Shown: piece by piece, positions 16,616 through 23,860 of the stretch | How the letters are laid out: every line of letters starts with the position of its first letter | Numbering within the stretch: the stretch's first letter is position 1 | From: JANXXV01 sp038230275 | GTDB lineage: Bacteria; Acidobacteriota; Terriglobia; Bryobacterales; Bryobacteraceae | Length of the DNA stretch: 33,666 nt | Direction of reading: 5' to 3' | NCBI GenBank assembly: GCA_038230275.1 | Contig: JBBRNO010000063.1 | Span: 1-33,666, forward strand | The notes under the pieces: generated by a model | The model's input: only the letters and a program-made list of their open reading frames with translations | What the model was told of the DNA's origin: nothing | The model's database searches: none | Made by a program: the position numbers and the translations under genes

Positions 16616-17656
16616 TTGAATCTTCAGGAACGGCAGCGGGCGATCCAGAGCGCGCTTGTACAAATGGACAAACAGTTCGGCAAAGGCTCCGTGCTTCTGC
16701 TGGGCTCAAAGAATGCGCTACCCGTTACAGTCATCTCGAGCGGTTCGCTCGCGATTGATGCCGCGCTGGGCGTTGGTGGATTTCCGCGTGGCCGGGTGGT
16801 TGAAATCTTCGGGCCGGAATCTTCCGGTAAAACGACTCTCACGCTGCACCTGATTGCTGAAGCCCAAAAGGCCGGAGGCAGCGCTGCCTTTATCGACGCC
16901 GAGCATGCCCTCGATCCAAAGTACGCGCGCGCCCTGGGTGTCGATGTCGACAATCTGATCGTGTCGCAACCCGATCACGGCGAGCAGGCGCTGGAGATCG
17001 CGGGCGCACTCATCTGCACCGGAGCGGTTGACCTTATCGTCGTAGATTCGGTTGCGGCGCTTGTTCCCAAAGCGGAACTGGAAGGGGAAATGGGCGACAG
17101 CCACATGGGTCTTCACGCCCGCCTGATGTCGCAGGCGCTTCGCAAGCTCACCGGACACGTTGCACGAACCAACACCTGCCTGGTGTTCATCAATCAGTTG
17201 CGGGAGAAGATCGGAGTGGTCTTCGGTAACCCGGAAACCACCACCGGAGGGAGGGCGCTGAAGTTCTACTGCTCCATCCGAGCTGAAATCCGCCGCGGCG
17301 CTGCCATCAAGGATGGCGACAGGATTATCGGGAACCGTACCAAGGTGAAGGTCGTCAAGAATAAGGTTGCCGCTCCGTTTCAGGAAGCGGAAGTCGATCT
17401 GATCCACGGGGAAGGAATCTCGCGCGAAAGCGATCTGATCGATCTGGGAGTGGCAAACAACATCATCGAGAAGAGCGGTTCTTGGCATAGCTATCGTGGA
17501 GAACGAATCGGACAAGGCCGCGAGAATGCGCGTCTGTTCTTGAAGGAACATCCGGAAACCAGCGCGCAGATTGACACGGAACTGCGAACAAAACTTGGAA
17601 TTCTAAGCGCTGCGAACGATCAGGGCATTGCCGCGTCGGCGTCGCTGAAGAACTAA
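16616..17656 (+). CDS. recA: Recombinase RecA
   Basis: 346 residues, the usual length. It is the DNA-dependent ATPase for homologous strand exchange and SOS coprotease activity. Visible are Walker A G-P-E-S-S-G-K-T, Walker B 'LIVVDSVAALVPKAE', loop 1 around 'EGEMGDSHMG', loop 2 'FGNPETTTGGRALKFY' and the C-terminal 'GERIGQGRENARLFLKEHP'. The start is a TTG at 16616 preceded by GAGG 7 nt upstream; no in-frame ATG exists near the N-terminus. Two small differences from most RecA proteins are a His in 'SQPDHGEQALEI' (normally Thr) and a His in 'GLHARLMSQ'. The C-terminus lacks a marked acidic tail. It is followed by two hairpins, one a classic terminator. No lexA or recX lies nearby. Confidence 0.96.
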   Translation: MNLQERQRAIQSALVQMDKQFGKGSVLLLGSKNALPVTVISSGSLAIDAALGVGGFPRGRVVEIFGPESSGKTTLTLHLIAEAQKAGGSAAFIDAEHALDPKYARALGVDVDNLIVSQPDHGEQALEIAGALICTGAVDLIVVDSVAALVPKAELEGEMGDSHMGLHARLMSQALRKLTGHVARTNTCLVFINQLREKIGVVFGNPETTTGGRALKFYCSIRAEIRRGAAIKDGDRIIGNRTKVKVVKNKVAAPFQEAEVDLIHGEGISRESDLIDLGVANNIIEKSGSWHSYRGERIGQGRENARLFLKEHPETSAQIDTELRTKLGILSAANDQGIAASASLKN

Positions 17657-17668
17657 CAATGCTCGAAA

Positions 17669-17686
17669 AGCCCTATCCATAGGGCT
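17669..17686 (+). repeat. Short hairpin downstream of recA
   Basis: AGCCCTA and TAGGGCT form a 7-8-bp stem with a tiny loop, 13 nt after the recA stop and just before the main terminator. It has no T-tract and may protect the 3' end. Confidence 0.4.
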
Positions 17687-17700
17687 CAGAAGATCAAGCC

Positions 17701-17734
17701 AGTGAAAAAAGCCCGCAAAAGCGGGCTTTTTTCA
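17701..17734. terminator. Intrinsic terminator after recA
   Basis: A perfect 15-bp stem (17701-17715 with 17720-17734) around an AAAA loop. The stem has a GC core and an A6/T6 flank, so it reads as a terminator on both strands. Confidence 0.93.
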
Positions 17735-17742
17735 CATTTTCC

Positions 17743-17771
17743 CTTTACAACGTTTACTGCTTCCCTTATGA
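17743..17771 (+). promoter_or_regulatory. Sigma-70-type promoter for the HU gene
   Basis: TTTACA at 17743-17748, 17-bp spacer, TATGAT at 17766-17771. It lies just after the recA terminator and about 85 nt before the HU start, so HU has its own promoter and a leader of about 75 nt. Confidence 0.7.
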
Positions 17772-17854
17772 TGAGGTTGCAAATCAGAAAGCAGGGGCCG
17801 CATTGGAGATAGGCGCGCACCTCTGATCACTCTGGAGAATCAAAAAGGAGAATC

Positions 17855-18169
17855 ATGGCTGAACCAACTCGAATGACGCAATCGCAAATCATCAAGGAAC
17901 TCGCGGAAACTTGCGGCGTGAACAATAAGGTCTCCAAGCAGTTCCTGGAAACCTTCGCGGAGATCGCGGTCCGCGAGACGAAGAAGAAGGGCGTATTTAT
18001 CCTTCCCGGAATCGGACGTTTGGTGCGTCAGGACCGCAAGGCACGCACCGGCCGCAACCCGGCGACAGGCGAAAGCATCAAGATCCCGGCCAAGAAGGTC
18101 GTGAAGTTCCGCGTAGCCAAGGCCGTTAAGGATGCAATCGTTCCGCCCAAAGTCAAGAAGGCTTCGTAA
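17855..18169 (+). CDS. HU family nucleoid DNA-binding protein
   Basis: 104 residues, slightly longer than the usual 90 because of extra residues at both ends. After a short N-terminal extension come the dimerisation helices ('QSQIIKELAETCGVNNKVSK') and the DNA-binding beta-arm with the family signature 'ARTGRNPATGESIKIPAKKV', including the Pro that intercalates into DNA. The C-terminus is lysine-rich ('PPKVKKAS'). It bends and compacts DNA. The ribosome binding site AAGGAG is 6 nt before the ATG. It is a single-gene unit with its own promoter and terminator. Confidence 0.94.
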   Translation: MAEPTRMTQSQIIKELAETCGVNNKVSKQFLETFAEIAVRETKKKGVFILPGIGRLVRQDRKARTGRNPATGESIKIPAKKVVKFRVAKAVKDAIVPPKVKKAS

Positions 18170-18194
18170 GGTAGCCGCAGGCAGTTTCAATACA

Positions 18195-18230
18195 AAAAGC
18201 CCCAGGAACATTTCCCGGGGCTTTTGTTTT
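18195..18230 (+). terminator. Intrinsic terminator after HU
   Basis: AAAAGCCCC pairs with GGGGCTTTT, extended inward by GGAA/TTCC across one mismatch, followed by GTTTT. It begins 26 nt after the HU stop. Confidence 0.85.
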
Positions 18231-18243
18231 ATCTACTGCAAGT

Positions 18244-18270
18244 AAAAACCCCACCAACTTGCGGCGGGGT
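18244..18270 (-). terminator. Intrinsic terminator for tatA (minus strand)
   Basis: Read on the minus strand, ACCCC-GCC pairs with GG-t-GGGGT, followed by TTTTA. It sits downstream of tatA and faces the HU terminator, so the convergent units are separated. Confidence 0.65.
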
Positions 18271-18332
18271 CTGTGGTTTTCGTTGTGTACCGCGAGGGAG
18301 TTCCGCCCTGAGGTGCGGGCAGCTCAGGAAGC

Positions 18333-18500
18333 TTACGCCTGCTTCTTTTCGTCGGCTTTTTCGTCGGACTTCAAAGCGTTCTTGAAGTTCTTGATGCCTT
18401 CTCCTAAACCCTTTGCCACCTCTGGGATCTTCTTTCCGCCAAACAGCAGAACAAAAACAGCCAGGATGACGACGAGTTCCATAGGACCAATAGATCTCAT
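18333..18500 (-). CDS. tatA: Sec-independent translocase subunit TatA/TatE
   Basis: 55 residues from the ATG at 18500, which is preceded by a good AAGGAG; an in-frame upstream ATG (18542) is not supported. One short membrane helix (ELVVILAVFVLLF), the conserved F-G motif at residues 20-21, then the amphipathic helix 'IPEVAKGLGEGIKNFKNA' and a charged tail rich in Lys and Asp/Glu. It forms the pore-like oligomer of the twin-arginine pathway, which exports the DUF1501 and enolase-type proteins found elsewhere in this window. No tatC lies nearby. Confidence 0.93.
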   Translation of the reverse strand: MRSIGPMELVVILAVFVLLFGGKKIPEVAKGLGEGIKNFKNALKSDEKADEKKQA

Positions 18501-18622
18501 GCGGTCTCCTTCGTCCGTGAAACTACCACGTAACACTTTCATTGTAGGGACGCCAGTCCCGCCACGTCAACTCGACCCCACGAAGCCGCAGGGCCTATAC
18601 TGAAGCGAGCCGGCCCAAAACC

Positions 18623-18769
18623 ATGCCCAAAAAAGAGATCTTTGACCAGAAGAAAGAGGTCCGAAAGCTTGCCAGGGAGCGGGTTGGCATCGTCCCGCCT
18701 GCCAAAGTCATCCTGCCTAAAGTGGAACGAAAAAAGCCCAAGTACAAGAAACCGCCGGGTGAAGAATAA
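18623..18769 (+). CDS. 48-residue basic protein (hypothetical)
   Basis: An ATG opens a 48-codon frame encoding a very charged protein: 'MPKKEIFDQKKEVRKLARER', then 'VGIVPPAKVILP', then a Lys-rich end 'KPKYKKPPGEE'. The pattern (charged helix, Pro-containing middle, basic tail) looks like a small nucleic-acid- or ribosome-associated protein, but I recognise no family. A TATACT hexamer at 18596-18601 could be its -10 element; no clear ribosome binding site is visible. It lies in the divergent position to tatA and converges on the FkbM remnant. Confidence 0.4.
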   Translation: MPKKEIFDQKKEVRKLARERVGIVPPAKVILPKVERKKPKYKKPPGEE

Positions 18770-18774
18770 GACGG

Positions 18775-19635
18775 CTATTCGTAAAATACGGCGCAGGGAA
18801 TGATTCTGGCTGACTTTCCCTCATCCGTGAAGGAACGGGCCGCGCAATTAGGCCGGTATGCCGGATTCCCTGCCGCAATCGCCTTCGGAAGTACCACAGC
18901 ATCGTCGGGAAGGTGGTAGGGATCGAGCACTAAACGGGGCTTCCACTTCCCCAGAAGGCCGTCAACTCCTTTCAACTCTTGCCGCTCTGCGCCCTCGATA
19001 TCCATCTTCATAAAATCCACGCGGTCAATTCCCGCCATCCGCAGCATATCGTCCAACGGACGGACACGTTGATCGTTTGGGCATCCGGTTGGATTCGGTC
19101 CAGGCCGTCTGGAAGTTCCGCGGGATGCATTCCAGATTAACGGGATCCGGTTCCCCGATGATTACCTTTGCCGCACCACGCCGCGGCGCGTCGTCCCCAA
19201 AGGTGCCGATGTGCGCGCCGAGATCCACCACCACGTCGCCTTTCCGAACGCCGAATTCCGGCGCCGCTTCCGACAACCACTGCTTTTCGGCTATACGTAG
19301 GCCAACAGACTTAATGCACTTTGACCGAGCGCTCCCTCCTTGATCCAGGACGGCCAGGTCGGCGATGCGAACTGCTCAATTCCAAGCGGGTCTTCCTGTT
19401 TGGGCGTCAGTTGCTTAGAGAAGGTTCTCTGCAGATCCGCGAAACGATTGATCGACGACGGCAGTTTCAGAAGCTGCGGCCCTGGACACGGCTGATTCCC
19501 GCCGGTCGCTTTGCTGACAATGGCGTACCCCAAAGGCCGCTGAAGGACCACAAAATACAGGCGTAGTCCGATAAGAATGCTGGCAGCGCACCTAAGGAAT
19601 CGCATCCTACGGGACTTCGCCAGAATTAGGCACAC
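18775..19635 (-). pseudogene. FkbM-family methyltransferase, broken
   Basis: Three frames read in order give a full-length gene. First comes an N-terminal hydrophobic and linker region ('RCAASILIGLRLYFVVLQRP', 'RFADLQRTFSKQL'), then the SAM-binding core 'GDVVVDLGAHIGTFGDDA', 'KVIIGEPDPVNLECIPRNFQ', then 'RVRPLDDMLRMAGIDRVDFM' and 'KMDIEGAERQELKG', and the family C-terminus. FkbM enzymes methylate hydroxyls of sugars or polyketides. Lesions: a frameshift near 19300-19330, and a deletion with a frame change between 'NFQTAW' and 'RVRPLDD' removing roughly 40 residues of the Rossmann fold. It is not functional. Confidence 0.75.
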
Positions 19636-19707
19636 TCTTTAGAGTCCCTTCGGGCGGCGTTGCTGCCGTCCTCATGTGATAGCCTGAATGGTCTCCAGCA
19701 AAACCGT

Positions 19708-20568
19708 ATGTGCAGAATTTCGTATTTGGCGCCGCTGACGTTCTGCTTAGCGGCCTTTGTTGTCATTCCGTTCGCGGAAACCCGCCGGGAGCGTACCTGG
19801 AACAAAAGCGCCTATCCAATTGATATACCGCTGCTCGAAAAAGCTCCTGTCATCGACGGCGATCTATCGGAATGGAAGTACCGCGCATTTCATGACGGCG
19901 TGTGGGACATATTCCGCGTGATGCATGCGCCTTGGTACGACCCTAGCCTCAACCGCCTGACCGATCACGGCCATGAGCCACCGCCGGAAGAAGACCTTGC
20001 CGCCCGATACTATACCGCCTGGGACCAAAAATACCTATATCTGGGCGCTGAGGTTCACGATAACGTCAACGACGTGGACGACCCTGAGCACGATCCGGCC
20101 CGCTGGTATTTCAAAGACGCGATCTGCTGGTTCATTGAAGCTCCGCGCCGGAATCAGGCGAAGAATTTTGGCCGTGGCGACAATGCCTTCTGCTTTGTGA
20201 TCGACGTCCGGAAACCGCCTTACGGCGCGTGGTGGCGGCACGGTACGGCAACAAGGAAATATGTTGAGGAGCCGATCCCGAAGTCCGCCGTGGATTACGC
20301 GATCCGTCTAAATCCCTGGGGTCGTTCCAAGGGAGATTTCATTTTGGAAGCACGCGTGGAAATGGCAGCTACCTTCGCTCAGTCCGATCCCGATTGGCAT
20401 TCTCCGAAAATAGGCGACCAATACGGAATGCAGATCGTCCACACCGATCCGGATGGCGGCGGTTACGGCGGCCATTTACTGATCTACGGAACCGGAGATA
20501 ATGATGCAAGCTGGGGCGCAATGAAGCTTACAGGACCGCTGCAGCCGGTGCGGCGTTTGCCCGAATAG
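19708..20568 (+). CDS. Exported protein with CBM9-like (DOMON-type) domain
   Basis: 286 residues from the ATG at 19708, chosen because it begins directly with a signal peptide ('MCRISYLAPLTFCLAAFVVI'). The domain begins with the CBM9 hallmark 'IDGDLSEWKYRAFHDG', followed by 'DLAARYYTAWDQKYLYLGAE' and 'VHDNVNDVDDPEHDP', then 'DAICWFIEAPR' and a later 'FILEARVEM'. CBM9-like domains bind carbohydrate ends, and related stand-alone domains bind haem or sugars in secreted oxidoreductases. There is no catalytic module, so this is a binding protein outside the cytoplasm. It stands alone between the FkbM remnant and a putative membrane protein. Confidence 0.75.
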   Translation: MCRISYLAPLTFCLAAFVVIPFAETRRERTWNKSAYPIDIPLLEKAPVIDGDLSEWKYRAFHDGVWDIFRVMHAPWYDPSLNRLTDHGHEPPPEEDLAARYYTAWDQKYLYLGAEVHDNVNDVDDPEHDPARWYFKDAICWFIEAPRRNQAKNFGRGDNAFCFVIDVRKPPYGAWWRHGTATRKYVEEPIPKSAVDYAIRLNPWGRSKGDFILEARVEMAATFAQSDPDWHSPKIGDQYGMQIVHTDPDGGGYGGHLLIYGTGDNDASWGAMKLTGPLQPVRRLPE

Positions 20569-20595
20569 CGTCGCCGCTTCGACAGGAAAGGCTTA

Positions 20596-21189
20596 TTGTT
20601 TTGCAACGTTATCCAGGAACGTCGCGTTCGCGATCGCGGTCTCCCGGCAGCCCACCTCAATCCAATGCGGTCAGCCGGCCTCACTGGCCCGGAGCGAGTG
20701 GCAGCCTTGGAATTACCGGCCGACCTCGTGTCGCAATCGGCAGGAGCCATCACTGCGGCTGGATTGCTTCGCGGACTTACGTTTCGCAACACAGCGCCCA
20801 ATCTACGGTGCGGATGTGCATTCCGCGGAAACTCCACAGCGGCGAGCCTCATTGCCAGTTTTGGTTTTGCTGTCGTAATTTCGTCGATCGTTTTGGCCTC
20901 CAGCGAGGAAGATCGAACACCCCGGGGCTTCGTACTTATTGCGATCAGCCCAGCGTTGGCATTCGTCCATCTGGTGACGCTGCAGATTCTGAAACTGCCG
21001 GGCAAACCGGCGTCCCGAATAGAACTGCCGCTATGGGTAGGTGCATGGCTATTGGAAGAACTCTGGCTGCTGAGGGCGGCGCAAATCGTGCTTATCGCCG
21101 GGATGATCTACCCCACTTTGTTTCGCGATGCCGAAAAGCCCCACTTGCACCGCCGGAGCAGTCAGCCAAAATACCATCGCAACTTTTGA
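20596..21189 (+). CDS. Putative membrane protein, unknown
   Basis: Up to 197 residues from a TTG; an internal ATG at 20665 is another possible start. Only the second half looks protein-like, with three hydrophobic segments: about residues 83-101 (near 'LIASFGFAVVISSIVLA'), 111-132 ('VLIAISPALAFVHLVTLQIL'), and 145-180 ('LPLWVGAWLLEELWLLRAA', 'IVLIAGMIYPTLF'). The first half has no recognisable features and may be non-coding or a degraded 5' part. No ribosome binding site supports the start. I recognise no family. Confidence 0.4.
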   Translation: MFCNVIQERRVRDRGLPAAHLNPMRSAGLTGPERVAALELPADLVSQSAGAITAAGLLRGLTFRNTAPNLRCGCAFRGNSTAASLIASFGFAVVISSIVLASSEEDRTPRGFVLIAISPALAFVHLVTLQILKLPGKPASRIELPLWVGAWLLEELWLLRAAQIVLIAGMIYPTLFRDAEKPHLHRRSSQPKYHRNF

Positions 21190-21303
21190 GTCGGACCCGG
21201 AATCGCTATACTCTTAAAGATCAAAGCCATGCCTGCCATAAGGCAGAAATAGCTTTGCGCACCAGATCCCAATTCGCAGTCACATAGGACAGGAGGAATA
21301 ACA

Positions 21304-21744
21304 ATGCTAAAAGACTTCAAAGCATTCGTAATGAAAGGTAATGTGCTCGACCTTGCCGTCGCGGTCATCATTGGCGGAGCGTTCGGCGCCATTGTGACTT
21401 CCATGGTGAATGACATCGTCATGCCACCCATTGGAATGGCCCTGGGGCATATCGATTTCAAGGATCTCTTCATCAGCTTAAATGGCCAGGCGTATCCGAC
21501 TCTTGCCGCTGCGAAGACTGCCGCGGCCCCGGTGATTGCCTACGGGCAATTCCTGAACACGGTCATTAATTTCGTGATCGTCGCCTTCGTTATCTTCGTC
21601 GTGGTTCGATCCGCCTCCAAGATGCAGAAAGCACCGGAACCGGCTGCGGCAGTTGCCACCACCAAGGATTGCCCCTTCTGTTTCACGGCAATTCCAATTC
21701 CGGCGAAGCGCTGCCCGCATTGCACCTCTCAACTCACCGCTTAA
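21304..21744 (+). CDS. mscL: Large-conductance mechanosensitive channel MscL with C-terminal zinc ribbon
   Basis: 146 residues with a strong AGGAGG ribosome binding site. The N-terminal amphipathic helix and first membrane helix are clear ('MLKDFKAFVMKGNVLDLAVA', 'VIIGGAFGAIVTSMVNDIVM'), followed by 'PPIGMALGHIDFKDLF', a periplasmic loop, and the second membrane helix ('FVIVAFVIFVVV'). After a Pro/Ala linker the C-terminus carries C-P-F-C (123, 126) and C-P-H-C (137, 140), a zinc-ribbon knuckle instead of the plain helical bundle. The channel opens under membrane tension to relieve osmotic downshock. A TATACT at 21207-21212 could be part of its promoter. The DUF481 gene follows 31 nt downstream. 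Confidence 0.95.
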   Translation: MLKDFKAFVMKGNVLDLAVAVIIGGAFGAIVTSMVNDIVMPPIGMALGHIDFKDLFISLNGQAYPTLAAAKTAAAPVIAYGQFLNTVINFVIVAFVIFVVVRSASKMQKAPEPAAAVATTKDCPFCFTAIPIPAKRCPHCTSQLTA

Positions 21745-21775
21745 CACCCTGGACGTCTCGAAGGAGCATACGCTT

Positions 21776-22837
21776 ATGTCATCCACGCAACCAAACAAAT
21801 TTGCCACGTTCCCCTTTTTAGTGATCGCTTTGCTGGCACCCGCGTGGGCAGACCAAATAGTCTTGAAGAACGGTGACCGTGTCACCGGTAGCATTATCAA
21901 GAAGGATGGTAAGACTATCACCATCAAGACCGAACAGTTCGGCGTCGTCACCACTTCCTGGGACCAAGTGGCAGTGGTGACGGCGGACAAGCCCGTCAAC
22001 GTGGTTTTGCAAGACGGAAAAACCGTACAAGGCACGCTTAGCACCACCGACGGAAAAGTAGAGGTGGCAACCAAGGATACGAAACTGACTCTGGCGCCAA
22101 CGGAAGTAGCCACCATTCGCAACGGTGACGAACAGACGGCGTTTGAACGCTTACAGAAGCCACGATGGTTGGACCTCTGGGCTGGCACCGCGACCCTCGG
22201 CCTTGCAGGGACCAGCGGCAATGCCAGAACGTTAACGTTTACCACCGGCGTTAACGCCGCGCGTGTCACCAATACCGACAAAACTTCGCTGTACTTCAAT
22301 GCCATCAAGGCTTCCGCGTTCGCCAACGGGAAGAATTCTGAAACGGCGCAGGCTGTTCGGGGCGGGCTCGGCTACGACCACAATGTCAGTCCGCGAATGT
22401 TTGTGAATATCTTCAACGACTACGAATACGACAAGTTTCAAAACCTCGACTTGCGATTCGTACTCGGCGGCGGTCTGGGCTATCATCTGATCCAGAGGGA
22501 ACGCAGCCGCCTTGATCTGCTGGCCGGCGCCGATTTCAACCGTTCGTCCTTCAGCACTCCTTTGACTCGAAACTCTGCCGAACTGTACTGGGGAGATGAA
22601 TATAGTTTCAAGTTGAACGCCGGCACTTCATTGGTTCAAAGTTATCGGATGTTCAACGATTTGACGAATACAGGCTCGTATCGAGTCAATTTTGATGCTG
22701 GAGCCACCACCAAACTGACCAAGTGGCTCAATTGGAATATTTCCATCAGCGATCGTTATCTCAATCGGCCGGCTCAGGGCCGAAAGAGCAACGATTTTCT
22801 CTATACGACCGGCCTCGGGATCACTTTCGCCCGGTAG
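21776..22837 (+). CDS. DUF481 family (YdiY-like) outer-membrane protein
   Basis: 353 residues from the ATG at 21776, which has AAGGAG 9 nt upstream; the frame is open further up but overlaps mscL. Signal peptide to about residue 25. Residues 26-130 are strand-rich ('DQIVLKNGDRVTGSIIKKDG', 'VVLQDGKTVQGTLSTTDGKV'), a repeated Lsm-like beta unit often found before DUF481. From about 155 the alternating strands of the DUF481 barrel appear ('LWAGTATLGLAGTSGNART', 'FVNIFNDYEYDKF', 'VLGGGLGYHLI'), ending 'FLYTTGLGITFAR' with a terminal aromatic pattern. The function of the family is not established. It is 31 nt downstream of mscL and likely co-transcribed, so an osmotic-stress link is possible but only inferred. 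Confidence 0.85.
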   Translation: MSSTQPNKFATFPFLVIALLAPAWADQIVLKNGDRVTGSIIKKDGKTITIKTEQFGVVTTSWDQVAVVTADKPVNVVLQDGKTVQGTLSTTDGKVEVATKDTKLTLAPTEVATIRNGDEQTAFERLQKPRWLDLWAGTATLGLAGTSGNARTLTFTTGVNAARVTNTDKTSLYFNAIKASAFANGKNSETAQAVRGGLGYDHNVSPRMFVNIFNDYEYDKFQNLDLRFVLGGGLGYHLIQRERSRLDLLAGADFNRSSFSTPLTRNSAELYWGDEYSFKLNAGTSLVQSYRMFNDLTNTGSYRVNFDAGATTKLTKWLNWNISISDRYLNRPAQGRKSNDFLYTTGLGITFAR

Positions 22838-23130
22838 GCGCGGCCGCAATCTGATCGCGAAGCCTGCGAAACGGACCCAATCGAGTCTCCTCGTCGCCTT
22901 CCACCGCCGCGGCATTCTCGAAACTGCAATGGATACGTTCCGGCTCCCCGGAAAAAATTGCGCAGTTTTCCTTCGCGTTGTCACAGACGGTGATTACCAT
23001 CGCGTACCGCTTCCGGCGGCACGGTGATCGCGCTGAAAATGGCAACCCACTCTCCCGCCATGCAACGAAAGAGACCCTCTGCCATCGGGTTGCGGGTCGA
23101 ATTCCCGGTGCGGTGGGTCAAGACTCGCTA
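22821..23130 (-). pseudogene. Arsenate reductase (thioredoxin-type) remnant
   Basis: The minus strand holds the start of an ArsC-like protein, 'TGNSTRNPMAEGLFR', then 'WVAIFSA' and, in another frame, its end, 'VITVCDNAKENCAIFSGEPE' and 'FENAAAVEGDEETRLG'. These match thioredoxin-coupled arsenate reductases (C-T-G-N-S-x-R-S-Q-M-A-E-G; Y-V-I-T-V-C-D-N-A-K-E-x-C-P). The catalytic first Cys is Arg here (R-T-G-N-S), no start codon is present, and some 35 residues between the two parts are deleted. The gene is dead. Its 3' end overlaps the DUF481 gene tail-to-tail by 17 nt. Confidence 0.75.
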
Positions 23131-23170
23131 CTCGACCAGCAGCGCCTCGGTCGCCGGGCGGGCACTCGGT

Positions 23171-23484
23171 TCACCGGCAAACCTTGAGAATGGTTTCCGG
23201 TCGCACTGCCTGGGTGCGCACGCAGCATTCTGCGTAAAGGAAGGTCAATGGTTCTTGCAGCGTTTCCGTATTGGCCCGATACCAGAGAAAAGTGCTACGC
23301 CGTTCAACGGTAACCAATCCCTCAACTTTTCCAGATGATGCGAAAGCGTGGATGCTGGTATCCCGAGGCCGGACTGGATATCGCCTACTACCAATCCCTC
23401 CGGATGGGACGCCAAAAGCAATCGCAGAATTCGCAGCCGAGATTCGGTGCCAATCGCCGCAAATATATCAACTGAACTCGGCAA
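23171..23484 (-). pseudogene. ArsR-family repressor, frameshifted
   Basis: The first 55 residues from the ATG at 23484 are a standard ArsR winged-helix domain ('VDIFAAIGTESRLRILRLLL', 'GIPASTLSHHLEKL'). A frameshift near 23320 then diverts the frame. The alternative frame continues correctly with 'EGLVTVERRSTFLWYRANTE', 'PLTFLYAECC' and 'PETILKVCR' before a stop at 23171. The joined product would be about 105 residues, normal for the family. ArsR proteins repress ars operons until arsenite binds. Only one indel separates it from an intact gene, but the neighbouring arsC and pump are clearly destroyed. Confidence 0.78.
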
Positions 23485-23534
23485 TACGGTAATGCCCGAA
23501 TACTGGAATCCTCAAATCTATCCACGGAGTCCGC

Positions 23535-23690
23535 TGGCTTTATTCCATATTTCTCGAGGTCGCCGTCAGTACCGCCACTGCGCTATTCGGGCCAAGTTGT
23601 GGAGAGGCCGGCGTCACGACAGATGGTATAAAGATCTATGTACCGGTGATGCTCTACGTCCGTTTCGTCTGCAATGAGCCAAGAAGGTTC
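23535..23690 (+). pseudogene. ACR3-type arsenite permease, C-terminal remnant (tentative)
   Basis: One plus-strand frame reads 'FLEVAVSTATALFGPSCGEA' and then 'YVPVMLYVRFVCNEPRRF'. This recalls the last two membrane helices of ACR3 arsenite exporters (F-E-L-A-V-x-x-A-x-x-x-F-G-x-x-S-G; E-V-P-V-M-L; C-N-x-x-R). The rest of the roughly 350-residue transporter is missing and the closing region drifts off. The position beside arsR and arsC remnants supports the call. Region 23700-23768 downstream holds nothing recognisable. Confidence 0.4.
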
Positions 23691-23768
23691 TCCGTCTTCA
23701 ACAGCATCGCAAGAGCTGTTGCATTCCGGCTGGCAACCCGGACCGCGATGAAAACGAGTAAATACGCC

Positions 23769-23798
23769 TTGACACTATTCCTAAGTTGAAGATAGGAT
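23769..23798 (+). promoter_or_regulatory. Promoter for the TonB-dependent receptor operon
   Basis: TTGACA (consensus -35) at 23769-23774, 18-bp spacer, TAGGAT at 23793-23798. It lies about 60 nt before the receptor start. Confidence 0.55.
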
Positions 23799-23808
23799 AC
23801 CCAACAGA

Positions 23809-23820
23809 TTGAGCGCTCAA
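23809..23820. promoter_or_regulatory. 12-bp perfect palindrome next to the promoter
   Basis: TTGAGCGCTCAA, 10 nt downstream of the -10 hexamer, just after the predicted transcript start. Position and symmetry fit a repressor site for the receptor/enolase operon. Confidence 0.4.
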
Positions 23821-23860
23821 GCGATACGCGCTCTGGCATTTTTGCCAAAGGGGATAGATC

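Noticed and set aside
16718..17551. Minus-strand open frame inside recA
   Set aside because: Antisense shadow of a highly conserved gene.
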